Source: Harmothoe impar
Lineage: Eukaryota; Annelida; Polychaeta; Phyllodocida; Polynoidae
Length of the DNA: 64,000 nt
Reading direction: 5' to 3'
NCBI GenBank assembly: GCA_947462335.1
Contig: OX381710.1
Location: forward strand, 39,409,191 to 39,473,190
The position numbers and the translations under genes were made by a program. Within the stretch, counting starts at the first letter, position 1. Each line of letters starts with the position of its first letter. The notes under the pieces are model-generated. The model saw nothing but the letters and a program-made list of their open reading frames with translations, did no database searches and was not told where the DNA came from. This document shows positions 13,801 to 26,100 of this stretch, in pieces.

Positions 13801-14737
13801 CTTCTGTAACTAAATTGTTATCTCCGAATTTTATGATGCTGAAATAACATATTGATAATAATTGAAGTAATCCCTAGTTTTCCTACATAATTTAAAAACA
13901 TAACATTAATCCTTAAAAAAATTATCTATCCACAGATGCGCTCCTTCGAAGGAACCATTATGAGTGAGGCCACCACCCGTATCCCAGATTCCCGGACGAC
14001 TCACCATATGGCAGCACATCGGTCCCGCTCTGTAGACAGAGGCGCACCGCGAGCCGTCTCAGAGGCCAGTAGCACAGGTGCCTCCCACCGCCACCGCTAC
14101 GTGAGTGGAAACGGGAACGTCTCACCCCGCAGTGCGGCTACGTCAGATCGGTCCCGCGCACGCTCACCAGGGGCAATGTCAGCCACATCTGCTGTTACTT
14201 TACCTACAATTGTGTGTAGAGTATTTGTACCACGCATTGGCTGGGGCACACAGGTAAGGGACCATCAACTTTTAATGTGAAGAGAAGCAAATGTCAATAA
14301 TTTCCTTGTGAAAAATTCCATGAAAAGTTAAATCGCCAATATACATTTAAAAAAAAGACTACTTATAAGACTAAAAATATGCTCGCACTTGAACAATGGT
14401 GCTATGAAAAACTTTCCTTACATTCTGTAGTATCGTACTTAATGTCAAAAGAAGCATCTAAAGCTATATTGAAAATAGTCTTAATATTCATTTCCTTCTC
14501 CTTTTACAGCTTTCCAATGGTGAGGTGCTTGTCCAGTTCACAGACAGCTCAGAACTGTCCATCCAGTCGTCCCCCATGGTGGTGCGGTACACAGACACTA
14601 CCGGCCACACCTCCCTCTTCAGGGAGTCTGACCAGCTCCCCGCCTATGTAAGGGACAAGCTGGAGCAGCTCCCCCACGTCATGAGCAGCTTGGAAGGTGC
14701 TCAGGGTGCCAGTGTAGCACGCCTTAACACCAGATAA
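4830..14737 (+). CDS. PLK4: Serine/threonine-protein kinase PLK4 (polo-like kinase 4), 14 coding exons
   Basis: PLK4 is the kinase that licenses centriole duplication. Exons: 4830-4862, 7212-7307, 7559-7654, 9010-9124, 9622-9734, 10109-10197, 10377-10677, 10966-11255, 11418-12602, 12818-12933, 13195-13328, 13572-13787, 13936-14253, 14510-14737. All phases match, giving 3330 nt and 1109 residues, somewhat longer than vertebrate PLK4. Kinase domain at about 12-268: glycine loop [15 protein letters not shown] lysine 42, HRDL Asp137, DFG Asp155, activation-loop Thr171 before [10 protein letters not shown]. Exon 8 carries the DSGHMT degron (289-294), the beta-TrCP site that limits the protein by self-phosphorylation. 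A Ser/Pro-rich linker follows, then tandem cryptic polo boxes (about 675-905, with the family motif [11 protein letters not shown]) and a C-terminal polo box (about 1020-1100). The start at 4830 is chosen because its 11 residues lead directly into the kinase domain. Confidence 0.95.
5601..6130. mobile_element. PIF/Harbinger-type MITE, copy 1, carrying a nested insertion
   Basis: Ends are inverted repeats beginning GGGAGTGCTCATTTTTTAAC, flanked by TAA at 5598-5600 and 6131-6133. A 3-bp TWA duplication with GG-starting ends is typical of PIF/Harbinger elements. The interior is made of G-runs alternating with a taaaaaattt-gacccc module and a perfect CGCGCG hairpin near the right end. There is no transposase, so it is non-autonomous. 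It lies in PLK4 intron 1 and is interrupted by a second element at 5848-6048. Confidence 0.8.
5848..6048. mobile_element. piggyBac-like MITE nested in the Harbinger-type MITE (CTAG target)
   Basis: A 201-bp element with imperfect inverted ends CCCTTTARGGCCGA, flanked by CTAG at 5844-5847 and 6049-6052. The related Harbinger-type copy at 26317-26633 has a single uninterrupted CTAG (26551-26554) at the equivalent point, which is an empty site. CCC-starting ends and a 4-bp palindromic target fit piggyBac, whose usual target is TTAA. The interior repeats a palindrome around CGACTATAGTCG. Confidence 0.75.
6389..6471 (+). pseudogene. Truncated duplicate of PLK4 exon 2
   Basis: The 83 bases repeat the first 83 of the 96 bases of the true exon 2 (7212-7307), preceded by the same CAG acceptor. 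The last 13 bases and the GTGAGT donor are lost. A weak GT follows the GAG codon at 6468-6470. Splicing there would keep phase and add a second glycine loop, but the site is poor. It is most likely skipped or produces unproductive transcripts. Confidence 0.75.
6478..6953. mobile_element. Partial second copy of the Harbinger-type MITE (duplicated with the segment)
   Basis: This is the same element as 5601-6130 without its left end, ending at 6953 before TAA. It arose by the segmental duplication, not by a new insertion, because its flanks and nested element match copy 1. Confidence 0.8.
6672..6872. mobile_element. Duplicated copy of the nested piggyBac-like MITE
   Basis: The 201-bp element is flanked by CTAG at 6668-6671 and 6873-6876, as in the copy at 5848-6048. 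It was carried along in the tandem duplication. Confidence 0.75.
9358..9559. mobile_element. piggyBac-like MITE with TTAA target duplication, PLK4 intron 4
   Basis: A 202-bp element with ends CCCTTTAGGGCCGAGC and, inverted, CCCTTTAAGGCCGACC, flanked by TTAA at 9354-9357 and 9560-9563. It is the same family as the nested element at 5848-6048, in opposite orientation, with the same CGACTATAGTCG palindromes inside. The canonical TTAA duplication supports the piggyBac assignment. Confidence 0.8.
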
Positions 14738-15990
14738 TACCCATTATGGTACATGTCGATGGTCATATTATAGAGCAATGTTGTAGATACTAGTAGTCCA
14801 CGCAGTGTCTTATGTATGGAGAATGTAGGCTATAAGCACAGTGCCTTAGAACAATGCCAAAAATACAAATGTGTACAGTTTATCTAATGCAAAATCAGGC
14901 TATGTATTTGTATGAGCTGTATGTATGTATAATAACATGCCTTAATCAACAGTCATAGATGTAAAAGTGTACAGGTGTAAATGTATGTACAGAGGGTATA
15001 ATACTTGTTTGTGGTATTAAGCACAGTTCTACTCAATTGAGATGTAAAGGTTCTCACTATAGAGTTGTATAATAAGAGGTTCAGTGCAAAGTATTATGGA
15101 TATATTATGCCACTAGATCTACATGTACAAAATTCGAATGGCTACTTGTATCATGAAATCAAAACTCTCTCAATAGTCATACTTTGGTGTCGATAATGTT
15201 ATCTTTTATGATACCTCCAAATTTGTACAGATAATATGTATTATTTATTTATGGTCATGATTTTAGTCTGGTTCATATATTTTTCATTTCTATTATTTTA
15301 AGGCAGCATATTCTAACTTTCCACACCTTACTTTGTTTTGTTGGATCTGCTATTACAGTTCTATATAATTGAGATTAGAAAAAATGCCCTTTTGGAATTG
15401 TTTATTTACATTTGTTTCCATATTTGGTCCTGTTTAAGTTGATTATGAAAGTGTTTATGTATTGTGGCATTGACCTAGATTTTGTTAGGGAAAATAACTA
15501 GATATATTTTCTTTTAGTTAAATAATATGACATACTGACCAGTTGATAACTTGGGTGCTATATGAATATCAATCTATATCACAACAGAAAAAATTCAGTG
15601 CAAAAGGAGGTGTCCTTTTAATTTCGGTTCACAATATGTCACGACATGCAATATTATTGATGTGAACACTACTGTAATATTTATTTGCCCTTTGTTGATA
15701 AAAACACAGGGGTAGTCTTGAACTTCTACTGTGATACTTTCGTGTGCTTTATGAGGGTGGAAATCACCTTTTATTATTATTTGTATGTTGTTAAGCACGT
15801 TTTATGGCACTGTGTCCGAAATGGTCTATTTTCCTATTATTATATGGAAGGATGTCAGATTAGGATTGCAGTGCCGTTGTATATCCCACCACAGCAGTGT
15901 CTGTATAAATCATGTACATAGGCTTTTGTACATAGCCCTGAACATTAACCATGTATTGCATTTCAAGTCTTGCAATAAAAGTATTACTAT
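14738..15990 (+). other. PLK4 3' untranslated region
   Basis: About 1.25 kb of AT-rich sequence without a further conserved exon runs from the PLK4 stop to the first canonical AATAAA. The transcript end is inferred. Confidence 0.55.
15974..15979 (+). terminator. PLK4 polyadenylation signal AATAAA
   Basis: The first canonical AATAAA after the PLK4 stop codon lies in tgcAATAAAagt. Cleavage would be expected 10-30 bases downstream. Confidence 0.55.
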
Positions 15991-17196
15991 TAAACATACA
16001 AGATAGTCCATTGTTAATATGCTTGATAATACCAACTGGTAGGATCAAATGTCGATATTCAGAAAACAAGCCTTAATAGAATTGACTGAAATTAAATATC
16101 CTCACTATCAAAAACTAATCCCGCATGCAATTAACCTAACAACAGCAGGAGAGGGAATTCAAAGTTATGAAGGCCCAACTACATCCCATATGGCAGACTA
16201 GATTTATTTTAGAATTTATACGCCACTCCTTTGAAAACCCCTATCCGTTACTGATATCAGAAAAGTAATTCGAGATCACAATTAGTAATTTTGATCACAA
16301 AAAAGTGATGTAAGTTTGACGTATTTAAGACGCACAGACCAAAAGATATCCACTAATTACAAAAACCGCCACCATGGTGGATAAAACTAACTATAAAGTA
16401 CTAAGATGAAATTAAAAGAAAAAGAATCGTTTCTTTTACAATAAAAGGACAAAAGTGACGATCACAACATTAAATTGAAATACTTGATTATTAGTCCACA
16501 TTTTGGAATCCTTCCCTATGTATCCTACCGAAAATAACTGGTGCATCTAGATCTAAAAGTAGGATCTCATAGCTACCAAGGAATAGATAAATACAACATG
16601 TAGCGACAAAATGAAGATCCAGTACTAGTCAGCTGGTTAGATAAGGATATTGTTGTTTTGTTAGTAGGGGTCAAGAGTCTGGTCAAAGTCCTGTTCTCAC
16701 TGTCAAGATAAGCACCATTACGTGTTAGGAATCACACCATACAACATGCAGCTCCTCCGTACAGGCATAGATTAGTCAATGCTATTCGGAATTTATGAGG
16801 TAAGCCACTTCTTTATTTATGTGGTACACTCTTATTCCATAGCAATATCGTGCATTGTGCAAGATGACCAAAAAAACTGCATTCACAATAGAGTCGTGGT
16901 AGATGTCTTTTGCGCACTGTTAAAAAATAGGACCTGATTATTAAGGACACATCTTAGCAAGTAGCGCTTTCAATGAAAGTGAATCATATATTGATTAAGT
17001 ATTTTATTAGAGCCATCATACATTCATTGCTTTCACCAGGAGAGATTGAGATGATTCTTCGCTATCTTTTCCATGTAAATGGTCACAGTTATCTTTATTT
17101 GTCGCAATTGGATAATCGGGGCGTCTGAAAATGACTGGTAGAGAAATCCATGGGAATCATTTAAATCTTTAAGAAAATAATTCTATATTTCAATAG
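15991..17196. other. Intergenic region between PLK4 and the Sel1-repeat gene
   Basis: No conserved coding sequence was seen. A strong donor-like site (GAG|GTAAGC) at 16799/16800 and the TAG acceptor at 17195-17196 suggest a 5' untranslated exon of the next gene ending at 16799. This rests on splice-site quality only. Confidence 0.35.
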
Positions 17197-17198
17197 GG

Positions 17199-20100
17199 AT
17201 GCATAAACACGAGTATGACCATGGAAGACTGAACCTAGACGGGGGTTACTTCGGGGCCGGCTTGTCAGACTGCAGAAGGCAGACAGACACACATTCTCAC
17301 AAGAAGCCTTCAAAGACAATGGCTAAGAGGCGACGTAATCTGTTACATTCTGAAGACCCAAAGCGCATTAGGCTGGAGATCCACAGACAACTAGAAACAG
17401 GTAATCTTTTCCCTTTTGGGGAATCAGGTCTTATTATGGTACATCTATCATAAGACAAGCAGACAGAGCAGTCATGTAGAATAGAGTCATTCCTATTCAA
17501 ACATTGTACATATATGGGTAAGATTCACCTGGCGTCGAACCCGGGCATCGACTATTAAAATACATGTACAAAGCCAATGGTCATGGCCTACTCGTATGCG
17601 TGCACGCTGCCTAGGGGCAGGCAGTGCTGGAGAGTAGGCCTACTAAGTAGTGCATGAGTCAGGCGTCTTACTCAGGCAACCGGATGCAATCTCCACATTA
17701 ATGGACTTTAAATAGTAGTTGTACCGATGTAAAATGAACACGATTGGCATTATTATAATGTACTAACTAATATAAATAATATTGCTATTTCACATTTGCT
17801 CACCTTTTTTTCACTACGTTGTGTTTAACCCCTGTCACAACAGAAGTCAGTCATGAACTCCCCTGGGAAACTCAGAACAGCACAGGAGCGTCTCAGGTAC
17901 GTCGACATACTGTACCTAAGGAGCTGCCATTTACTTTAAAACGTAATATTCATATCCTCTCCTATAACATGTTTTTAATGTGAAATTGGTTAAGTGCCTT
18001 CCCCAAGAGGGGTCCATTTAATAACCGCCAAGAGGCGTTCACATTTGTCGGCACCTCCCACTCCCATCCTCGTTAAACCTGTGCCACTCACTTAACTTTC
18101 TTACATACACTGACTCAATATGTAGTATGCACAGCCAAAAATATTTTTTCTCCTTCCAAGAAAATAAGATAAACCATCTTGTCTGGTGGACAAATGACAA
18201 GTTTTAAGAAAAAAATTGAGAAAATCATTTTCTTAAAACTAGGCAATTTTCCACGAGGCGAGTTGATTTTCTTGAAATGAGATTTTTAAAATTTGGCTGT
18301 TTGAATATGCCCAGTTATCATGCATATTGAATCATAATCTAGATAACAACACATTGATGCCCTTTATAATCCATTTCTTAATCAAATTTAGACGTCTGGT
18401 ATACCATTGCTGCATACCCATCTGCAAAATAATTATTGACATTTCACTGGTTATTCTACAACAGTGTGCATGTAGTGAAGGGGGTGATTCCCTTTCATCG
18501 GCCGTCACAGAGTGGCTGCAGCTTGGGGACCAAGTCCTGAGGCGGCTACAAAATAACACAGGTAACGTGTAGAAAAGTATGCAACGTGTACTAAACAGCA
18601 AAATAGGGTATCTCCTTTTTTGGTGAAATTTTCTCACCCTCAACCAGTAAATGTCTATCTCTCTACCATGGTGACTGAGTTACCGAGGGAGTTATGCATC
18701 CAGCCAAATGTGAAGGGGAGTGTTTTCCGCAAAAAAAAATTATAGGCAAAATAGGACGAGCTTGGGACAGCCATAGGCATACCCAAGCCATTCCTTTATT
18801 GGATTGACTTGGGTATGCACGGGGGGGGGGGGGGCACAACCTAGCTCCCACTAATTTACTGGGTAGGGATAGGCTGAATATGTAAACAATGATTCAGAAA
18901 ACATGACAATACTCATTTAGTCCAACTCTTATTCTGTTCTAAAGCACATCCCCAAAATATAAAACCATAGCAGGCAGGCTACACAATTCCATTATCTTTT
19001 CAAAAAAGGGGATTTAGACTGCCATAATAACAAGAAAGCACCATGTACAGGGGGCCTACATGACTATAAGAATATTTGCCGTCATTCACAGGCTGTCGTT
19101 TGGCGGGTAAGGGCCTTCTGGGACGTGCGGTGGCCATGTGGCACGAGGCGGCTTGTGCCGACAACGCAGCGGCTCATTTCAACCTGGCCGTCTGTTACCA
19201 ACAGGGACTTGGAGTTAATATGGACGCAGATAAGGTATATCATATTATAAGTTAAGACTTTTGATATTCAGATTAATACTTTTAAAGTATAGATCTATTT
19301 AATTAAAAAGAAAGTAAATAGACAAAAAAAACTACAGGTAGAAATGATATGTTTTAGCAAGCAGTGCATCCGTTCCAAAATGTTCAATTGCAACATCTAC
19401 CAATGGGACCGAGCGATGGGTGGGGATGTACGTGCACAGCCAAAAATAATTTTCTTACCCCAAGAAAATACTAGAATCAAGATTAAATTTTCTTGATTCA
19501 AGGAATAAACTCATTCTGAGTTTTTACATTTATCTTGTTTTCAGAAAGCGGAAGCTAAAGAAAATATCTTATATTTTTCTAGTATTCTTCTAAAAACAAG
19601 TATTCAAGATTATTTTTCTTCAGGAATTTTCTTAAAACTGGTCATTTGTGCACCCAACAAGATTATATCTTATATTCCTGAAATAAGAAAGTTCTATATA
19701 TGCAAGTATACTCTATTATATGATGGTTATGGCCATGCTTAATGCCTGCACCAAATTCCTTTCATTATTTGGGAATTTATAGGTGTGGAATGTGAGTTCA
19801 GTTAGGTTCCATAGGGATCAGACTACCAAATAAGAATTATTTTCTTAAATTAAGAACATTAGTTACATGTTGTGCCACAAGAGGTCACCACTATGCAATA
19901 CAACAACTTTCCTATCAAACAGGGTATATACATTTCTGCCTTAAATTAAGTCCCAAAGAAACAGAAGAGGGCAAAAATGTGTGGGAAAAGGGGAAATTTG
20001 TTAGGGATTAATTTGATGTAAGAACCCTTGTTCCAGTGAATGAATCATAATAACTATAGGGAGAAATGATAAGAGACACCATTTGCTTGATAACAGCATT

Positions 20101-23100
20101 TAAATAAAGGGAAGGATTACCTGTCCCATTACATGAAGTGAAATGACTTTGAATAAAGGTCTGTTTGCTTAAACTTCTATTGTAGCTACAAAAAGCTGCA
20201 TTTAATCTGATGAACCTCTTTCTGATGCTCTGGCATCAATCCGTTCTCTCTAAGTCTAAGATTAGAAATAATCATACCCCTCTCCCAGGCAAGAACATTA
20301 ATCTTGTTTATTTACTCAAATAAGAAATTAAAACTTACTTAAGAAAAAGGTTTTCTAGAAAAAAGGTCCATTCCATAAGAAATATTTTCTTATTTTGAGA
20401 AATATGTCAGGAAATATCATCTTGATTCCAGTATAAAATACTTGATTTAAGAATTTCTTTCTTGTTTGTTTTTCTTGTTTGTTTTTCTTACTCTAAGTAT
20501 ATTAAACTCAACCATGCTTTCAAGTAAAATTTTGTTATCCTACAGACAAACTTGTTTTAAGTTTATTTTACTTAAAACAAGAAATATTTTCTGAAAATGA
20601 GAAAAGTATTTTTGGCTGTGTGTATGGCTAATGTATTTACACAATAATTGTACATAAGCTGAATCTCGTTACTGTGCTTTATATAATCCTGTCCAAGGTC
20701 TATACTATATATGCTGTGTCCCTATATCTGTCACACTGTAGTATGATTATGTCTGTAGGCTGTGTTCCTCTACTGTGCGATTGTATGATTATCCCAACAA
20801 AAAAGAACACGTTATCTTACATCAAAATAACCTTTTCAAACTGTATATAACGTTATGCTATGGTAAGGAGCCTTAGAGAAACGCTATATAATGTTATAAA
20901 AATTGTGGATCAACAAGGGAAAAGGGACCTCTGTGCGGGATTTTTAGTACCAGCTTTGGCCACCAGGGTGCTGGGTTATAGTGGAAAACCAAGTAAGAGC
21001 ATAAACGCTTAAAAGACATATTTATTGAACTAAGTATTACACATGATACGATAGGTGAGGGAAAAGGGGGACTATATATATATATGTATGAGTATGTATG
21101 GGTAGAACATATATATACTAAATAGATAATGGGAAATTGAATATACAATAGCACAGTCCGAAAAGACCAATATAATAAAGGGTAAAGATACCGTGCAGAT
21201 ACACGAAATAATGTGGGAAATCAAATAGATCGAGTACGCGGGCCACGTAGTAAGTAATGAATATAAAATATATATATGAATAAAGTCATATTGTCCAATA
21301 ATAAGAGATTTGGCTACAATAAGAGTCAGAGTTCTGTGGACTAAATATATTCGACTCGTGGTCAGGTCTTAGAACCTAAACAGGCAAGCAACACATATAA
21401 TAAGATCCGGGCTGAAGCAGCTGGCAGGGAAGATAACGGAGGGATAAATCCAGGTCAGGAGATAGACTCGAATGGTAGGAACGGACGGGGGAACAGGGAG
21501 CACGGCCCAGCGGCGGGAGTCAGTAGTACATGGAGATGGTCCTCCACGTTGGGTGTAACAGTACCCGGGCACGATAGCTATGCAGGGGAGAAACGACGTG
21601 GGGGGCAGATAGGCAGTGGAGGCAGGCGACCGGGCTCTGCACACAGCATGGTCATGACCAGGCCATGCCTAATTGCCACAAGATGGTCATGGCCGGGGTC
21701 TGTCTGAATCACAACAGGATGGTCACGGGTAAGGCCGCCCAATTGAATATCGATGAAGGCTGAGTAGGGCCGCCTAATTGAATATTGATGAAAGCTGAGT
21801 AGGGCTGCCTAATTGAAGATCGATGAAGACGGTGTAGCAGCTGTGGATTAGAGATCAATGGGAGCCGGGCATGGTCATGGAGAGAGATAGCCCAGCTATC
21901 GCTCCGGCAGGAGGCTGAAACAAGAAGAGAAAGAGAATATAACTTGGGGGTGGGAGGGAGAGCAGTCAGTTATCAGTGAGCGTTCGGGGAGTACGATCAT
22001 GAAGCCCTGGAGCTTGTGTAACTCCTGAGGAGTATGTGTGTGGTTATTTAGAGACAACGGTTTACATTTGGACATTGTGAACTAGATACATGGTATTACT
22101 TATACATCGGAGTGTATATGACACGCGCAATATCGGAATTTGCGCAATATCGGAACTCCTACATGAACATAAAATATATTATAAAATATATCAGTATACC
22201 CCTCAAACAGAAAGGTAGGGCAAGAAATGTATTTGCAAGGAGGTTATTTTGTATCATTTCAGGCCCAGGCAGCCAAAGGCCCAATGTTTTATCACAGCAG
22301 ATGCATTTCTGCCACACCTTATTCACAGCTACATACAGGTGTGACATGCATGTGGGTTCTCCCTGACTGTTTTCACACCTCCAAGATGCAGTACAGTATC
22401 CTCAAACATAGCTGAAATATATATTTATATTCTATATCTGTAGCTACAATAAAAACAGAGAGGAGTTCTGATACTGTGCAATCTAACTATGGTGCAATTC
22501 CGGAATTGCCCTGCGCAGTTCCGGAATTGTACAGGGGCAATTCCGGAATTGGGCTGGTTCCTATTCTGCGCCTGACATATACACAGTGGAATTTAGTGAT
22601 ATATATCTTACTGTATGGCATATCGAGAACTAAAGGAATAGTGTGGTGGAGATATCACGGTCAGCTACTGCTGGTATTTAACTGGAGATAGTGATGGGGA
22701 TGGTGATACAATATATCGGATTTGTTAATATGGAATTAGAACGACAGCTATATAGACTCGCTGAGCGAATGAATTGGGATTTGATTGTATGTGTTTACCC
22801 TGGCGCTGTGATAATAGCCCGAGATTGATGAATAGATTGCGTCTGGAGTTCTCTTAAGGTTGGGATAAAACATCAACCAATACGGCGGAGAAGTGTATAG
22901 ATCAATGATAAACATGTTAGAGGTATTGCAGTGATAAACAACAATGTATACGAGATCATACCGAATGTATTTATTGGTCAAATGGACGACGACTAATATT
23001 GCCGGATCTAGATAGGAGGATCCTGCTAGATGATTATATGTATACCTTGCCCATATTGAGGCCGTCTCATATAACTATCGATGCAAGCCTTGGAGCAAAC

Positions 23101-26100
23101 TGACACTAATAATATACATATCTCTATATATATATGGAGAAGGCTGTGATTGGGATATAATCTCTAGAAGTGCTCTATGTCTGGTATAATACCAACCATA
23201 CCATAATAAACTGGATCTCACTACCCTTGCGTTATCTTTGGGCGGAAGCCTACCTCTGACTAGTTTAACCCCACAGAGTAGTAGTAAGTAAGGCGGAAGT
23301 TGAACCCCATTTAAACATACGAAAACACTATATTCCTATAGGACATTTACTATAGCCCAGTGCTCCATTATAGCTAAGGGAGTGGTCATTTTTTAACAAC
23401 AGGGGGGGGGGGTGGTGGATTTGGGGGGGGGACCAAAAAAATTTGGACCCCTTGAAGGGGGGGGGACCAAAAAAATTTGGACCCCTGTTGAGGGGGGGAC
23501 CAAAAAAATTACACCCCGTTTTAGCGACCAAAAAAATTTCGACCCGCTCCCGCAAAAATCCACCGACCCCCCCCTGTTGTTAAAAAATGACCACTCCCTA
23601 AACAGGATCAAAATATAACAAAAAATGTTCCAGACTACTTTTTGATGTGGAACACAATAGGCTACTTTAGAAAGTTCCATTTATGATGAAAACCTTCCAT
23701 ATTTGGAATGTGAAAAGAACGTTTTTGGGCCTAAATTGATGTTGTTGCACATGTTGGTTGCCATGGAAACATGATTATCATCCAAAATCGAAAAATTCTA
23801 AAAATTGATTGGTAGAAGGCCCCACAAAGATTTCTATGCTGAAAACGAAATATAAATACCATTTTTAGATCAAAAGTTGTGACCAAATGTATGAAAAAAA
23901 TGGAGGAATATCTCATAAACAAAGTATGATAGAGCTTATTGGCATTTAAGATTGGACAGTGACCACATATATTCAGAGAGCCAGTACTCCAAAACTAGAG
24001 ATGGTACCTGCTAATAAAAGATATCATTGGAAAGCTTATGACCTCAATTTTATTAATGAGTTTTCACCTTGGAGGACCCTTTTCCCTCGACTGTCCACAT
24101 TTAATGTATAAGGTTTTTTGTTTACTGGGGTGTCTATAAGATAAATCCTACTATTGCCCAGTGTTATGTCTGCATGTAGGCTTTGTCCCATTACTTAAAG
24201 GTTGTATGATTGTGTATGTAGGCTGTGTCCCACTACCACATGGTATTGTGATTTTCCATTGCCACATAGTTGAATGGTTATGTCCCACTACTGTATGGTT
24301 GTATGATTACATCTGTAGGTTGTGTCCCACTACTACATGGTTGTATGATTACATCTGTAGGCTGTGTCCCACTACTAAACGGTTGTATGATTGTATCTGT
24401 AGGCTGTGTTCCACTACTACATGGTTGTATGATTGTGTCTGTAGGCTGTGTCCCACTACGACAGAGTTGTATGATTACATCTGTAGGCTGTGTCCCACTA
24501 CTAAACGGTTGTATGATTGTGTCTGTTGGCTGTTTCCCACTACTACATGGTTGTATGATTGTGTCTGTAGGCTGTGTCCCACTACGACAGAGTTGTATGA
24601 TTACATCTGTAGGCTGTGTCCCACTACTAAACGGTTGTATGATTGTGTCTGTTGGCTGTTTCCCACTACTACATGGTTGTATGATTGTGTCTGTAGGCTG
24701 TGTCCCACTACGACAGAGTTGTATGATTACATCTGTAGGCTGTGTCCCACTACTAAACGGTTGTATGATTGTGTCTGTAGGCTGTGTTCCACTACTACAT
24801 GGTTGTATGATTGTGTCCCACTACGACAGAGTTGTACGATTACATCTGTAGGCTGTGTCCCACTACTAAACGGTTGTATGATTGTGTCTGTAGGCTGTGT
24901 TCCACTACTACATGATTGTATGATTGTGTCTGTAAGCTGTGTCCCACTACTACATGGTTGTATGATTACATCTGTAGGCTGTGTCCCACTACTACATGGC
25001 TGTATGATTGTGTCTGTAGGCTCTTTCCCACTACTACATGGTTGTATAATTGTGTCTGTAGGCTGTGTCCCACTACGACATAGTTGTATCATTACATCTG
25101 TAGGCTGTGTCCCACTACTACATGGCTGTATGATTGTGTCTGTAGGCTCTTTCCCACTACTACATGGTTGTATGATTGTGTCTGTAGGCTGTGTCCGACT
25201 ACTACACGGTTGTATGATTGTGTCTGTAGGCTGTGTCCCACTACTACATGACTGTATGATTATGTCTGTAGGCTGTGTCCCACTACTACATGACTGTTTG
25301 ATTGTGTCTGTAGGCTGTGTCCCACTACCGTGCAGCAGCTAGACTTGGGCACGGTGGTGCCCTCTACAATCTCGCCGTCCTCACACACCAGGGGGCGCTA
25401 GGTGTGCAGCAGGATCCAGGGGGCGCTACCCATCTTCTACACATGTCAGCAGGTGCTGGAATCACACAGGTAAAGTTGTACAATGTTGCTTTGTGGAAAG
25501 GGGTCATCCATAAAGTAGGTCACTTTTGCTATATTGAACACGCCCTCCACCCCATGTCACGCTTTGTCACAATACTGCCAATAGCCCCTAGGAAAGTATG
25601 TCACATATCCCCTTAATTAACCCCTCTCCGCAACCTAATTATATCAATGTACCATACCAGCTAACAAAAAAGCGTTTTCCAAACGTTTGCAAACGTTTTT
25701 TAGGAAAATCTTTTTCGTACAAATCTTTAGAAAGGGTTGGCATCCAAACGGTTTAAAAAGCGTTTGAAAACGTCAGCTGTGATAGCAATATCAAACGTAA
25801 ACATAGTACCAGCATTAGGTCATTATACAGTGCCAAATTGAAACGGTTTATTACAACTACAACGGTTGGAAACATGTGTTAAAATATAAGATTACATGTT
25901 ATCAAGTAAATGTTTTCCTTCAGGGTGGTGCTGAGTATATTTATACTAGCCTTACTGATCAGCGACTGCATGCAATTCACTGTAACTCCCCAAATGTAGC
26001 ACATTACGCTTACTTTAGCAAGATCCCCTGTGTAACATTTTAGAGCCGTTCTCAGACAAAATATTTAAAGTCCCTAACATTATTATATACTGCGAAAAAA

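Noticed and set aside
24165..25313. CRISPR-like regular repeats
   Set aside because: Units are contiguous without unique spacers and the DNA is clearly eukaryotic.
24161..25342. 393-codon open frame (and antisense frames) across the minisatellite
   Set aside because: The frame is open only because the 42-bp unit is a multiple of three. It encodes a monotonous 14-residue repeat and ends just after the array, out of phase with the real exon.
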